This document shows positions 21,985 through 30,747 of a stretch of DNA of 58,137 nt, piece by piece. Below the pieces are notes generated by a model. The model was not told the origin of the DNA, did no database searches, and worked only from the letters and a program-made list of their open reading frames with translations. The DNA is taken from NCBI GenBank assembly GCA_946629525.1, contig CAMOXU010000004.1:1-58137 (forward strand). The letters run 5' to 3'. Numbering within the stretch: the stretch's first letter is position 1; each line of letters starts with the position of its first letter. A program made the position numbers and the translations under genes. Source of the stretch: an uncultured Clostridia bacterium (GTDB lineage: Bacteria; Bacillota; Clostridia; Lachnospirales; Lachnospiraceae).

Positions 21985-23580
21985 ATGAAGAAGAAATTAC
22001 TCGGCATACTGCTTGCCGGAGTGCTCGTGGTATCCTCTATTTCACCGGCTTTCGCTGATGAGGAAAGTGATCTGCGCGCACAGAAAGCGCAGTCAGAGGA
22101 AGAGTTATCGAGCACGCAGGAAGCCCTGAATGACCTTGCCATAAGACAGCAGCAGATCCAGTCTGAGATCAGTGATCTGAATCTTGACATCGTGGACCTC
22201 ATGGTCCAGATCGATCAGGCGCAGATCAGCATCGATGAGACCCAGGGTCAGATCGATGCGACGCAGGTCCAGATCGATGCGACGCAGACGCAGCTTACGG
22301 CATCTGAGGCCACTCGTGACAAGCAGTATCAGGATATGAAGAAGCGTATCCAGTACATTTATGAGAACGGCGGATCCATCGGATGGGTCTCAATGATCCT
22401 GAACGCTACGGATATCCAGTCCTTCATCAATAAGGCCGAGTACGCAAAGGAACTTCATGAGGCGGATCGTACGGCACTTCAGAATTATATTGAGACTGTC
22501 AATCAGGTCTCGGCTCTGAAGGGACAGCTCGAGGGACAGAAAGCAGAGCTCGAAGGAGAGAAGGCTTCGCTGGAAGTCCAGCAGGCTTCTCTGGAAGAGC
22601 AGAATGCGGAGCTGAATGTACAGCTCGAAGAGAAGAAGCTGACAGATGCTGATTATGAGAATCAGATCGAGATCGCCCGTCAGCAGGCGGAGGAGATCAG
22701 CTCGCTGATCACACAGCAGCAGAACAGACTGGATGAGATCGAGGCTGAGAAGCAGGCGGCCGCAGCAGCGGCGGCAGCGGAAGCGGCCAGAATCGCAGCG
22801 GAAGAGGAAGCAGCCAGAATAGCGGCTGAGCAGGCGGCGGCAGAGGCCGCAGCAGCGCAGGCGGCAGCGGAAGCACAGGCGGCAGCCGAGGCAGCGGCGG
22901 CGGAAGCGGCAGCTCAGCAGGCGGCAGCGGAAGCAGCGGCTCAGCAGGCTGCAGAAGCGCAGGCTCAGGCAGAAGCGCAGGCGGCAGCAGACGCAGCGGC
23001 AGCGGAAGCCCAGGCGCAGGCAGCGGCAGCCCAGGCGGCAGCGGAAGCGCAGGCCCAGGCAGCAGCGGAGCAGGCGGCGGCAGCTCAGGCAGCGGCGGAA
23101 GCACAGGCGGCCGCAGCAGCTCAGGCAGCGGCGGAACAGGCGGCGGCAGCTCAGGCAGCAGCTGAGGCTCAGGCGGCGGCAGAAGCCCAGGCAGCAGCTC
23201 AGGTGCAGGTGAGCGCACCTTCCAGCTCGACAGGGAACGCCGTTATCGCCTATGCGGATCAGTTCGTGGGATGCCCGTATGTATGGGGCGGATCTTCACT
23301 GACCAACGGCTGTGACTGCTCTCACTTTGTATGGCTCGTCCTCCGCGACTGCGGAGTATACTCCGGCGGCTACAGGACATCCGGGAACTGGGCGTCCGTA
23401 GGAAGCCCGGTCGGCAGTCTTGCGGAAGCACAGGCCGGTGACGTCATCGTCTACTCAGGTCACGTCGCACTGTATGACGGAAACGGATATATCGTTGAAG
23501 CCAAGGGCAGCGCATGGGGAATCACCCATGACAGACGCGCCGACAGCAAGGCGATCGTGGCAATCAGACGTCTGATCTGA
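21985..23580 (+). CDS. Secreted coiled-coil NlpC/P60 peptidoglycan hydrolase (PcsB-like)
   Basis: A 531-residue secreted protein. The signal peptide is MKKKLLGILLAGVLVVSSIS, ending at SPAFA. Residues about 27-250 are a long Gln/Glu-rich coiled coil like that of PcsB/CwlO, which in such proteins gates the enzyme through FtsEX. Residues about 250-410 are an Ala-rich AAAEAQA-type linker coded by GC-rich repeats. The C-terminal NlpC/P60 domain has the catalytic Cys445 in NGCDCSHFVW and His493 in SGHVALYDGNGY. It should cut the D-gamma-Glu to diamino-acid bond of stem peptides. The ATG at 21985 follows GAGGTGG. The long AT-rich upstream region with repeated half-sites suggests tight control, possibly by a WalR-type regulator. 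Confidence 0.9.
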   Translation: MKKKLLGILLAGVLVVSSISPAFADEESDLRAQKAQSEEELSSTQEALNDLAIRQQQIQSEISDLNLDIVDLMVQIDQAQISIDETQGQIDATQVQIDATQTQLTASEATRDKQYQDMKKRIQYIYENGGSIGWVSMILNATDIQSFINKAEYAKELHEADRTALQNYIETVNQVSALKGQLEGQKAELEGEKASLEVQQASLEEQNAELNVQLEEKKLTDADYENQIEIARQQAEEISSLITQQQNRLDEIEAEKQAAAAAAAAEAARIAAEEEAARIAAEQAAAEAAAAQAAAEAQAAAEAAAAEAAAQQAAAEAAAQQAAEAQAQAEAQAAADAAAAEAQAQAAAAQAAAEAQAQAAAEQAAAAQAAAEAQAAAAAQAAAEQAAAAQAAAEAQAAAEAQAAAQVQVSAPSSSTGNAVIAYADQFVGCPYVWGGSSLTNGCDCSHFVWLVLRDCGVYSGGYRTSGNWASVGSPVGSLAEAQAGDVIVYSGHVALYDGNGYIVEAKGSAWGITHDRRADSKAIVAIRRLI

Positions 23581-23633
23581 GAAGGATCGGCACGCAGCCG
23601 GAATACGGCATGAGAAGTCAATAAAAGAATGAA

Positions 23634-23671
23634 AAGCGCCGGGAGACAGCAGATAGTTCTCCCGGCGCTTC
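23634..23671 (+). terminator. Terminator after the NlpC/P60 gene
   Basis: A perfect 13-bp stem pairs 23634-23646 with 23658-23670, followed by TTCTTAT. Confidence 0.75.
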
Positions 23672-23712
23672 TTATCGTACGGGAAATTCCTCCGGATCTC
23701 CGGGATACATTA

Positions 23713-23740
23713 TTGACACTTTCTTTAAATTTGGTATGAT
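23713..23740 (+). promoter_or_regulatory. Promoter of the SDR gene, with downstream dyad
   Basis: Perfect TTGACA at 23713-23718 and TATGAT at 23735-23740, spacer 16 bp. A dyad with arms TCAGT (23745-23749) and ACTGA (23762-23766) lies at the expected transcription start and could be an operator. Confidence 0.7.
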
Positions 23741-23799
23741 TATTTCAGTTAGTACCGTAATACTGACTTACAGTGTTTACTTGGATACAGGAGGAAACT

Positions 23800-24573
23800 A
23801 TGAAGAATTATTTTGATCTCAAGGGACAGGTCGCTGTTGTTACAGGGTGCTCAAGCGGACTCGGTGTTCAGATGGCGAAAGCGCTTGCGAATCAGGGCTG
23901 CAATATCGTTGCTGTTGCCCGCCGTCAGAACCTGATCGAGGAAGTAGCGAAGGAAATCGCCGATGAATTCGGCGTCGAGACAATGGCAGTCCGCTGCGAT
24001 ATTACGGATACAGAGAATGTCAATGCAGCTGTTGACGCCGTTCTCGAGAAATTCGGCCGCATCGACATCGTGATCAACAATGCCGGTACAGGCGCTGTTG
24101 CTCCGGCGGAAGATATCACGGACCCGCAGTTTGAAAATGAAATGCAGATCGACCTCTTCGGAACCTTCCGCGTTGCCCGCGCGATCGCGAAGAAGGCCAT
24201 GATCCCGGCGAAGTACGGCCGCGTCATCAACATCGCTTCCATGTACGGTCTGGTAGGCAACAAGATCGCCGGTTCCGCACCGTATCATGCTGCGAAGGGC
24301 GGTGTTGTCAATCTGACACGCGCTCTTGCCGCTGAGTGGGGCAAGTACGGCATCACAGTCAACTCGATCTGCCCGGGCTATTTCTATACGCCGCTGACAG
24401 TCGACACTCTGAACTCTGATTTCTTCCAGCAGAATGCTAAGACCATGATCCCGGAAGAAAGATACGGAAATGAAGGCGAGCTGGATACCGCTGCGATATT
24501 CCTGGCTTCCCCGGCATCCTCTTATGTGACAGGCGTCAACCTTCCGGTAGACGGCGGATATACCTGCATGTAA
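23800..24573 (+). CDS. Short-chain dehydrogenase/reductase
   Basis: A classical SDR of 257 residues, NAD(P)(H)-dependent. The Rossmann motif VTGCSSGLG is at residues 14-22, NNAG follows in the middle, and the catalytic Tyr162 and Lys166 are in YHAAKGG, with the usual Ser in INIASMYG upstream. The ending PVDGGYTCM is typical. It resembles the gluconate-5-dehydrogenase / 3-oxoacyl-ACP-reductase-like group, but the substrate cannot be fixed from sequence. AGGAGG lies 7 bases before the ATG at 23800; the in-frame ATG at 23773 is weaker. It is a single-gene unit with a near-consensus promoter, a possible operator and its own terminator, so it is probably strongly and conditionally expressed. Confidence 0.85.
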   Translation: MKNYFDLKGQVAVVTGCSSGLGVQMAKALANQGCNIVAVARRQNLIEEVAKEIADEFGVETMAVRCDITDTENVNAAVDAVLEKFGRIDIVINNAGTGAVAPAEDITDPQFENEMQIDLFGTFRVARAIAKKAMIPAKYGRVINIASMYGLVGNKIAGSAPYHAAKGGVVNLTRALAAEWGKYGITVNSICPGYFYTPLTVDTLNSDFFQQNAKTMIPEERYGNEGELDTAAIFLASPASSYVTGVNLPVDGGYTCM

Positions 24574-24680
24574 GAAGAGCGTGTTCCGGCTCTGGCCGTG
24601 AGCACGTGTAAGAAGACAGTATTCCGGTCCCGCGGGAGAGCGCAGAAAGTCAGCGCTCACACCGCGGCCGTGAGAGAAAG

Positions 24681-24713
24681 AGCCCTTCCGCAGATGCGGA
24701 GGGGCTTTTTCTT
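24681..24713 (+). terminator. Terminator after the SDR gene
   Basis: An 11-bp stem pairs 24681-24691 with 24696-24706 around a 4-nt loop, followed by TTTTTCTTT. Confidence 0.85.
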
Positions 24714-24821
24714 TCGGGGGAGTATGCTTTCGGGGATCCGGTCCGGAAAATGACGGCCGCACAGACCTGAAATCCCAATGTTTTCGTCCTTCGGGGGACT
24801 GAAATCGTCCCGCAGAGTCTA

Positions 24822-24850
24822 TTGATTATTTTTTCCGGATGGATTATGAT
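24822..24850 (+). promoter_or_regulatory. Promoter of the deacetylase gene
   Basis: TTGATT at 24822-24827 and TATGAT at 24845-24850, spacer 17 bp. The rest of the 360-bp gap holds only the SDR terminator; I see nothing else in it. Confidence 0.65.
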
Positions 24851-24934
24851 TAGAAACTGGTGTGGTCTAAAAGTATATCAGTCGGTATACTTACTTATAT
24901 CAGATAGCTTCATGCAGTCAGGAAAGGGAAGAAA

Positions 24935-26164
24935 ATGACCAGAGAAGAGCTGTTTGCGAAACGGGAACAAAAGCTGAAAGAGCAGAAGAGGCGGAGACTG
25001 ATCATGATCGGAGGCGTCATCGCCGCGCTTCTTCTTGTATTTCTTATTGTAAAGATCGCGACGGGCCGGGTGTCAAAGAAGAACGGACCGGATTCATCCG
25101 TACAGACGACGAATGAGGTCGGGGCATCCGCAGGTACGACAGTCAGCCGCACGACGGAATCACAGACTCCGGCGCCAACGCAGGCAGCCACAGATCCTGC
25201 CGGGCAGACAGCGGACGTTACGGCCGCTCCTGCCGCTCAGACGGTCGATGAGACTGCTTCGGCCGATGACACCGCGGTGCAGGGCATGACGGAATATACA
25301 GAGCAGGGCGCTGCCGGCTGGAATGACGGGGAAGCGGGACGCTGGTATAAGACGGCGAGCGGTCAGCAGTATATGAACGGCTGGAAGATGCTGGGCGGAA
25401 GCCGCTATTTCTTCAAAGCGGACGGATATGCCGCCGTCGGCTGGGAGATGGCGGACGACGGAAATATGTATTATTTCAACGAGGACGGCACGTGGGACTC
25501 CACAAAGAAGCAGAAGCTCGTAGCGCTGACATATGACGACGGGCCGTCATGGAACACGGACCTTATTCTGGACACGCTTGCCCAGTATAACGCGAAGGCG
25601 ACATTCTTCGTCGTCGGTGTGAATCAGGCGGATTTCTATACCTCCGAGCTTCTTCGCGAATACAACGAGGGAATGGAAATTGCGAATCATACCTACGAGC
25701 ACGTCGTCCTGTCCCACTCTGACGCGGATACGATCGTTCATCAGGTGTCTGCCAACGACGAGCTGATCATGAGCCTTACCGGCGGCTATCAGCCGACGCT
25801 GCTGAGAGCCCCCGGCGGCGGGACCAATGACGTCGTGCACCAGTATGTCAACAAACCGCTCATCCAGTGGGATGTCGATACTCTTGACTGGCAGACGCGG
25901 GATGCTGCAAACACGCTTGCGGTCATAACGGAGAACGTGCGGGACGGATCCGTCATCCTTATGCATGACCTTTATCAGGCGACTGCCGAGGCAACGGTGG
26001 ATGTGGTCCCGACCCTGTACAGTATGGGTTATAAGATGGTCACGGTCTCGGAGCTGGCCGAAGCGTACGGCTACACACTGGAGAACGGCGTCGAGTACTA
26101 TTCATTTTATCCGGAGGAGTCTCCGGATCCGGCGATCCGCGCTGCCTACGGCGGGGAAGGCTGA
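24935..26164 (+). CDS. Membrane-anchored polysaccharide deacetylase with cell-wall-binding repeats
   Basis: A 409-residue protein. A basic cytoplasmic head (residues 1-24) and one transmembrane helix (25-44) are followed by a Thr/Ala linker. Two or three choline-binding-type repeats come next (WYKTASGQQYMNGWKMLG, RYFFKADGYAAVGWE, MYYFNEDGTW, residues about 125-190). The NodB catalytic domain has TYDDGP with Asp201/202, metal ligands His252 and His256 in NHTYEH, RAPGGG, DVDTLDW and LMHD. All catalytic elements are present, so it should deacetylate peptidoglycan GlcNAc/MurNAc or another wall glycan, outside the cell. It forms a single-gene unit between its promoter and terminator. Confidence 0.9.
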   Translation: MTREELFAKREQKLKEQKRRRLIMIGGVIAALLLVFLIVKIATGRVSKKNGPDSSVQTTNEVGASAGTTVSRTTESQTPAPTQAATDPAGQTADVTAAPAAQTVDETASADDTAVQGMTEYTEQGAAGWNDGEAGRWYKTASGQQYMNGWKMLGGSRYFFKADGYAAVGWEMADDGNMYYFNEDGTWDSTKKQKLVALTYDDGPSWNTDLILDTLAQYNAKATFFVVGVNQADFYTSELLREYNEGMEIANHTYEHVVLSHSDADTIVHQVSANDELIMSLTGGYQPTLLRAPGGGTNDVVHQYVNKPLIQWDVDTLDWQTRDAANTLAVITENVRDGSVILMHDLYQATAEATVDVVPTLYSMGYKMVTVSELAEAYGYTLENGVEYYSFYPEESPDPAIRAAYGGEG

Positions 26165-26194
26165 GAGAAAGACATATAGTAATAATGACTGAGC

Positions 26195-26220
26195 AAGCCC
26201 GGTTTCTGACCGGGCTTTTC
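26195..26220 (+). terminator. Terminator after the deacetylase gene
   Basis: A perfect 9-bp stem AAGCCCGGT/ACCGGGCTT (26195-26203, 26209-26217), then TTTTC. Confidence 0.8.
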
Positions 26221-26223
26221 TCA

Positions 26224-26252
26224 TTTACACCCGCAAAAAAACATGCTATATT
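26224..26252 (+). promoter_or_regulatory. Promoter of typA
   Basis: TTTACA at 26224-26229 and TATATT at 26247-26252, spacer 17 bp, with a TGC extension. The leader of about 255 nt (26260-26513) contains hairpins such as CGGGC-GAA-GCCCG near 26408 and CCCGGC/GCCGGG near 26440, but no convincing gene. Confidence 0.5.
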
Positions 26253-26513
26253 TTTTTATTGTGCAAAGCAGGATCTGTGCATTTGCTTTGAGCCGTGCGG
26301 GACGTTCTGTGAATGGATTCCGGAAGCGCCGCGTATGATCGGGCAGAAAGACGGATACAGGGCGGATACCGCAGGGCAGACGCTTTTACAGCGTGCATCG
26401 GGCGAAGCCCGAATCGATAAAGAACGATCCGGAAGACCCGGCCTGCAAAGCCGGGACCGATGGAGAACGATCCGGAGAAAATGAGATCCGGATACCTGAA
26501 TGAGGAAGAAAAA

Positions 26514-28343
26514 ATGAGTTTGATGAAGAGAGAAGATATCCGAAACGTAGCCATTATAGCGCATGTAGATCACGGCAAGACGACGCTTGTTGACGGAATG
26601 CTCCGCCAGAGCGGCGTGTTCCGCGATAACCAGGAGGTCCGTGAGCGCGTCATGGACTCCGGAGCGATCGAGCGCGAGCGCGGGATCACGATTCTCTCCA
26701 AGAATACTGCGATCGAATACAAGGGGGTCAAGATCAATATCGTTGACACCCCTGGCCACGCGGATTTCGGCGGTGAGGTCGAGCGTGTCCTGAAGATGGT
26801 CAACGGCGTTATTCTTCTCGTCGATGCTTTTGAGGGAACGATGCCGCAGACGAAGTTCGTCCTGAAGAAGGCCCTCGCACTGAATCTGCCGGTCATCGTC
26901 TGCATCAACAAGATCGACCGTCCGGAAGCCAGACCCGAGGAGGTCGTGGACGAGGTCCTCGAGCTGTTCATGGATCTGGATGCCTCGGACGAACAGCTGG
27001 AGTGTCCGTTCCTCTACGCATCCGCGCGCGAGGGAACATGCTCCCGCGATCCCTATGAGAACGGCACGAACCTGGAGCCGCTCTTCGAGACTATTCTCGA
27101 CTATATTCCGGCGCCGGAAGGAGATCCGGAGAAGGGGACGCAGGTGCTCATTTCCACGATCGATTATAATGAATATGTCGGAAGGATCGGAATCGGCAAG
27201 GTCGAGAACGGTAAGATCTACGTAGGCCAGGAGATCGTCCGCGTGAATTATCACGATCCGGAGATCAGGGAGAAGACGAGGATCACGAAGCTCTATGAGT
27301 TCGACGGCCTGAAGAAGGTCGATGTGCGGGAGGCGGAAGTCGGATCGATCGTCGCGGTCTCCGGGATCGCGGGACTCCAGATCGGCGATACGATCTGCCA
27401 GCCGGGCGAGGAGGATGCTATTCCGTTCCAGAAGATCTCCGAGCCGACCATTTCCATGAATTTTATTGTCAATGACAGCCCGTTCGCCGGCCGCGAAGGG
27501 GAATACTGCACGTCCAGACAGATCCGGGAGAGACTTCTGCGGGAGCTGAATACGGACGTATCGCTGCGGGTGGAGGATACGGAGAATACGGATACCTTTA
27601 AGGTCAGCGGACGAGGAGAACTGCATCTTTCCGTCCTGATCGAGACCATGCGGCGCGAAGGGTATGAATTTGCGGTATCGAAGGCGGAGGTCATTTTCAA
27701 GAAGGACGAAGCCGGCCATCTCCTCGAGCCGATCGAGAGCGCGACCGTTGACGTGGCGGCGGATTACTCCGGTACGGTCATCAGCATGCTCTCCGAGAGG
27801 AAGGGAGAGCTCCTCAGCATGGATACGCTTTCCGACGGGACGACGCGTCTTGAGTTCACCATCCCGGCGAGAGGTCTGATCGGTATCCACGGGAATCTGC
27901 TGACCGCGACCCGCGGGACGGCAGTGCTGAATTCGGTATTTGAGAAATATGCTCCCTATAAGGGAGATATCAGCTTCAGAAAGAACGGATCGCTGGTCGC
28001 GTTCGAGGACGGAGAGGCTGTCACGTACGGGCTTTTTGCCGCTCAGGAGCGCGGTGCGCTTTTTATTTCTCCGGGAACGAAGGTCTACGCCGGAATGGTC
28101 GTCGGAGAGAGCGCGAAGCCCGAGGAGATCGAGATCAACGTCTGCAAGACGAAGCACCTGACCAACACGCGCTCGTCAAGTGCGGATGAGGCCCTCATCC
28201 TGACACCGCCGAAGATCTTCTCTCTCGAGCAGGCGCTCGACTATATCGACAATGACGAGCTCCTGGAAGTGACGCCGAAGAGCCTCCGCATCCGCAAGAG
28301 GATCCTTGACTCGAGGCTTCGCAAGAGGGCGAATATGAAGTGA
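26514..28343 (+). CDS. typA: Ribosome-associated GTPase TypA/BipA
   Basis: A translational GTPase of the EF-G family, 609 residues, that binds the ribosome and helps 50S assembly and growth at low temperature or under stress. G1 AHVDHGKTTL, the switch region with RERGITILSKN, G3 DTPGHADFGGE, G4 NKIDRPEA, then an EF-G-like domain II. The BipA-specific C-terminal region contains PARGLIGIHGNLLTATRGTA and KNGSLVAFEDGEA. The ATG at 26514 has GAGGA upstream and gives the normal family N-terminus; the in-frame start at 26460 would add 18 residues. It is followed by ybaK after 28 bp. Confidence 0.95.
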   Translation: MSLMKREDIRNVAIIAHVDHGKTTLVDGMLRQSGVFRDNQEVRERVMDSGAIERERGITILSKNTAIEYKGVKINIVDTPGHADFGGEVERVLKMVNGVILLVDAFEGTMPQTKFVLKKALALNLPVIVCINKIDRPEARPEEVVDEVLELFMDLDASDEQLECPFLYASAREGTCSRDPYENGTNLEPLFETILDYIPAPEGDPEKGTQVLISTIDYNEYVGRIGIGKVENGKIYVGQEIVRVNYHDPEIREKTRITKLYEFDGLKKVDVREAEVGSIVAVSGIAGLQIGDTICQPGEEDAIPFQKISEPTISMNFIVNDSPFAGREGEYCTSRQIRERLLRELNTDVSLRVEDTENTDTFKVSGRGELHLSVLIETMRREGYEFAVSKAEVIFKKDEAGHLLEPIESATVDVAADYSGTVISMLSERKGELLSMDTLSDGTTRLEFTIPARGLIGIHGNLLTATRGTAVLNSVFEKYAPYKGDISFRKNGSLVAFEDGEAVTYGLFAAQERGALFISPGTKVYAGMVVGESAKPEEIEINVCKTKHLTNTRSSSADEALILTPPKIFSLEQALDYIDNDELLEVTPKSLRIRKRILDSRLRKRANMK

Positions 28344-28371
28344 TGGACGGAACGGCCCGGAGGGAGGCGTT

Positions 28372-28854
28372 ATGGCGAAAGAGAAGACCGTGAAGACGAA
28401 TGCGATGCGGATCCTCGACCGGATGAAGATCGGGTACGAGGTGCTCACGGTGGATATTCCGGAGTTCGTCGACGGAGTGCAGATGGCGGAGCTCGAGGGA
28501 GTTCCGGCGGAGGAGTCCTTCAAGACGCTGGTGCTCCAGGGGAAGAGCCGGGAATATTATGTGTTCGTACTTCCTGTGGAGAAGGAAGTCGATCTGAAAG
28601 CGGCCGCGGCGTGCGTGGGCGAGAAGAATGTCGAGATGATCCACGTGAAGGATATCACGAAGATCACGGGATATGTCCGCGGAGGCTGCAGCCCTCTCGG
28701 GATGAAGAAAAAGTTCCGCACGGTGATCGCGGAGGAGTGCCGGGAGCATGAGAAGATCTATGTGAGCGCCGGGAAGATCGGCACGAGCATGCATCTTCTG
28801 ACGGAGGACCTGATCAGGGCTTCTGAGGCGTCCGTCGCGAAGTTCACGGTGTGA
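28372..28854 (+). CDS. ybaK: Cys-tRNA(Pro)/aminoacyl-tRNA deacylase YbaK
   Basis: A 160-residue editing enzyme that frees mischarged Cys from tRNA-Pro. Family features: KTNAMRILDRMKIGYEV at the N-terminus, ESFKTLVLQGK (with the catalytic-site Lys), the GYVRGGCSPLGMKKKF block, and KIYVSAGKIGTSMHL. Length matches the family. GGAGG lies 7 bases before the ATG. It follows typA by 28 bp, so both are probably co-transcribed, pairing two translation-quality factors. No terminator is clear after it; the dapA promoter begins 26 bp downstream. Confidence 0.9.
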   Translation: MAKEKTVKTNAMRILDRMKIGYEVLTVDIPEFVDGVQMAELEGVPAEESFKTLVLQGKSREYYVFVLPVEKEVDLKAAAACVGEKNVEMIHVKDITKITGYVRGGCSPLGMKKKFRTVIAEECREHEKIYVSAGKIGTSMHLLTEDLIRASEASVAKFTV

Positions 28855-28880
28855 GACGGGACGCCCGCCGGGTGCCGTGG

Positions 28881-28909
28881 TTGACATACGCGGGCAGGAA
28901 ATGTACAAT
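28881..28909 (+). promoter_or_regulatory. Promoter of dapA-dapB-hisA
   Basis: Perfect TTGACA at 28881-28886 and TACAAT at 28904-28909, spacer 17 bp. Confidence 0.75.
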
Positions 28910-28972
28910 TGTCTGAACACGTGAATTACCGGCAGCAGCTTTCGTTACGGTACGCCCCGGTGTTCCAGCCGC

Positions 28973-28999
28973 GGCCTGTGAAACAGGCCGAATCATGAT
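28973..28999 (+). promoter_or_regulatory. Hairpin plus GGCCGAA-ATGAT motif in the dapA leader
   Basis: GGCCTGT (28973-28979) pairs with ACAGGCC (28983-28989) around GAA, followed by GAATCATGAT. The P2-linker part matches the leader RNAs at 887-912 and 42525-42550; the third hairpin is missing. It may be a shortened relative. Confidence 0.35.
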
Positions 29000-29027
29000 A
29001 TAAGCTTTACAGAGGAGGAGAATAAAT

Positions 29028-29915
29028 ATGTCTATCTTCAGAGGTTCCGGTGTCGCCCTCGTGACGCCGATGAAAGAAAATGGAGAAGTGAATTACGACT
29101 CGCTCGAAGCCCTTCTCGAAGATCAGATCAGGAACCATACGGATGCCGTCATCAGCGTCGGGACATCGGGCGAAGCTCCGACACTCGAGGACGATGAACA
29201 TCTGGAAGTCATTAAGTTCACGGTCGACGTCGTCCGCGGAAGAATCCCGGTCATTGCCGGCACAGGCTCCAACAATACGGCGCACGCGATCATGATGAGC
29301 GAGGAGGCGGAGAAGCTCGGTGCGGACGGCCTTCTGCTCGTGACTCCTTACTATAATAAAGCGACGCAGGACGGTCTGGTGGACCACTACACGGCGATCG
29401 CCCGGAGCACAAAGCTCCCCTGCATCGTCTATAATGTCCCTTCGAGGACAGGCACGACGGTCCAGCCGGAGACGATGATCCGGATCGCGAATAAGAATCC
29501 CAATGTCCGGGCGATCAAGGAGGCGAGCGGCAATTTCAGCGCGATCGCCCATCTCGCGGATCTCGCGGACGGGAAGATCGATATCTATTCGGGAAATGAC
29601 GATCAGGTCGTGCCGCTCTGTTCGCTCGGCGGTGCAGGCGTGATCTCGGTCCTCGCAAATGTCGCCCCGCAGGCCACGCATGATATGGTGCAGTACTGCT
29701 TTGACGGGGAGTACGAAAAAGCGGCGAAGATCCAGCTGGCAGCATGCGATCTGATCACAGCCCTCTTCATGGAGGTAAATCCGATCCCCGTGAAGGCGGC
29801 CCTCAACATGCAGGGATTTAACGTCGGAAAGCCGAGGCTTCCGCTGACCGAGATGAGGCCGGAGCATCAGGAAGTCCTGAGAGAGGCCATGATAAAGTTC
29901 GGCTGCCTTCAGTAA
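29028..29915 (+). CDS. dapA: 4-hydroxy-tetrahydrodipicolinate synthase
   Basis: The first committed step of lysine and diaminopimelate synthesis: condenses pyruvate with aspartate semialdehyde. 295 residues, TIM barrel. SVGTSGEAPTL holds the Thr pair of the active site, YYNKATQDGLVDHY carries the catalytic Tyr, YNVPSRTG is typical, and the Schiff-base lysine is in IKEASGN. AGAGGAGG precedes the ATG. It leads a dapA-dapB-hisA operon under a near-consensus promoter. The leader is only about 110 nt, too short for a lysine riboswitch, so lysine feedback would act on the enzyme or elsewhere. Confidence 0.95.
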   Translation: MSIFRGSGVALVTPMKENGEVNYDSLEALLEDQIRNHTDAVISVGTSGEAPTLEDDEHLEVIKFTVDVVRGRIPVIAGTGSNNTAHAIMMSEEAEKLGADGLLLVTPYYNKATQDGLVDHYTAIARSTKLPCIVYNVPSRTGTTVQPETMIRIANKNPNVRAIKEASGNFSAIAHLADLADGKIDIYSGNDDQVVPLCSLGGAGVISVLANVAPQATHDMVQYCFDGEYEKAAKIQLAACDLITALFMEVNPIPVKAALNMQGFNVGKPRLPLTEMRPEHQEVLREAMIKFGCLQ

Positions 29916-29981
29916 CGAAACAAAACTGTGTTTTCCGCGCGGCGGGTGCCGCCGGTCGTACCCCAAAAAGAGAGGTGTAAG

Positions 29982-30737
29982 ATGGTAAGTGTTATTTTAC
30001 ATGGATGCAGCGGCCATATGGGCCAGGTCGTGACAGATATTATCGCGGCGGATCCGGATATTCAGATCGTGGCAGGCATCGATGCGGTCGACCGCGGCAA
30101 CAGGGACTACCCGGTATTCACGGATGCGGCGGAGTGCTCGGTCCCGGCGGATGCGATCATTGATTTTTCCACGGCGAAGGCGGTGGACGTGCTCCTCGCC
30201 TATGCTGTCGAGAGAAATATTCCGGTCGTTCTCTGCACGACAGGTCTTTCGGACAGACAGATCGCGTCTGTCGGCGAGGCGGCTGAAAAGATCGCCATTC
30301 TCCGCTCCGCGAACATGTCTCTGGGCGTAAATCTTCTTCTGAAGCTTCTCAGGGAGGCGTCCGGAATACTGACAGCGAACGGATTTGATCCGGAGATCAT
30401 CGAGATGCACCACCGCCGGAAGATCGATGCTCCGAGCGGAACGGCGATCGCTCTGGCGGATGCGGTCAATGAGGGAACCGGCAATCAGTATCACTATGTA
30501 TACGACCGTACGGAGCGCCGCGAACCCAGAGACGATAAGGAGATGGGGATCTCCGCTGTCCGCGGAGGCACGATCGTAGGCGTTCACGACGTCCTCTTCG
30601 CGGGACAGGACGAGGTCATTGAATTTACCCATACAGCCTATTCCCGTGCGATCTTTGCAAAAGGTGCGGTCGCGGCCGCAAAGTTCCTCGCAGGCCGGGG
30701 AGCAGGGCTTTATGATATGGCCGATGTGATCGGCTGA
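29982..30737 (+). CDS. dapB: 4-hydroxy-tetrahydrodipicolinate reductase
   Basis: The second step of the DAP pathway, NAD(P)H-dependent. 251 residues, normal for Firmicutes. The nucleotide site is HGCSGHMGQ at the N-terminus, IDFSTA follows, and the active-site block is EMHHRRKIDAPSGTA with the catalytic His and Lys. The ATG at 29982 has AGAGGTG upstream; the open frame extends to 29928 but lacks a site there. It follows dapA by 66 bp and precedes hisA by 10 bp, so all three are co-transcribed. Confidence 0.95.
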   Translation: MVSVILHGCSGHMGQVVTDIIAADPDIQIVAGIDAVDRGNRDYPVFTDAAECSVPADAIIDFSTAKAVDVLLAYAVERNIPVVLCTTGLSDRQIASVGEAAEKIAILRSANMSLGVNLLLKLLREASGILTANGFDPEIIEMHHRRKIDAPSGTAIALADAVNEGTGNQYHYVYDRTERREPRDDKEMGISAVRGGTIVGVHDVLFAGQDEVIEFTHTAYSRAIFAKGAVAAAKFLAGRGAGLYDMADVIG

Positions 30738-30747
30738 GAGGTGCGGC

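Noticed and set aside
26185-26484. Possible 99-residue gene before typA
   Set aside because: It begins inside a terminator, spans the typA promoter and leader, and its composition looks random.
28910-29027. Lysine riboswitch before dapA
   Set aside because: The leader is about 110 nt, shorter than the lysine aptamer of about 170 nt, and the characteristic junction motifs are not seen.
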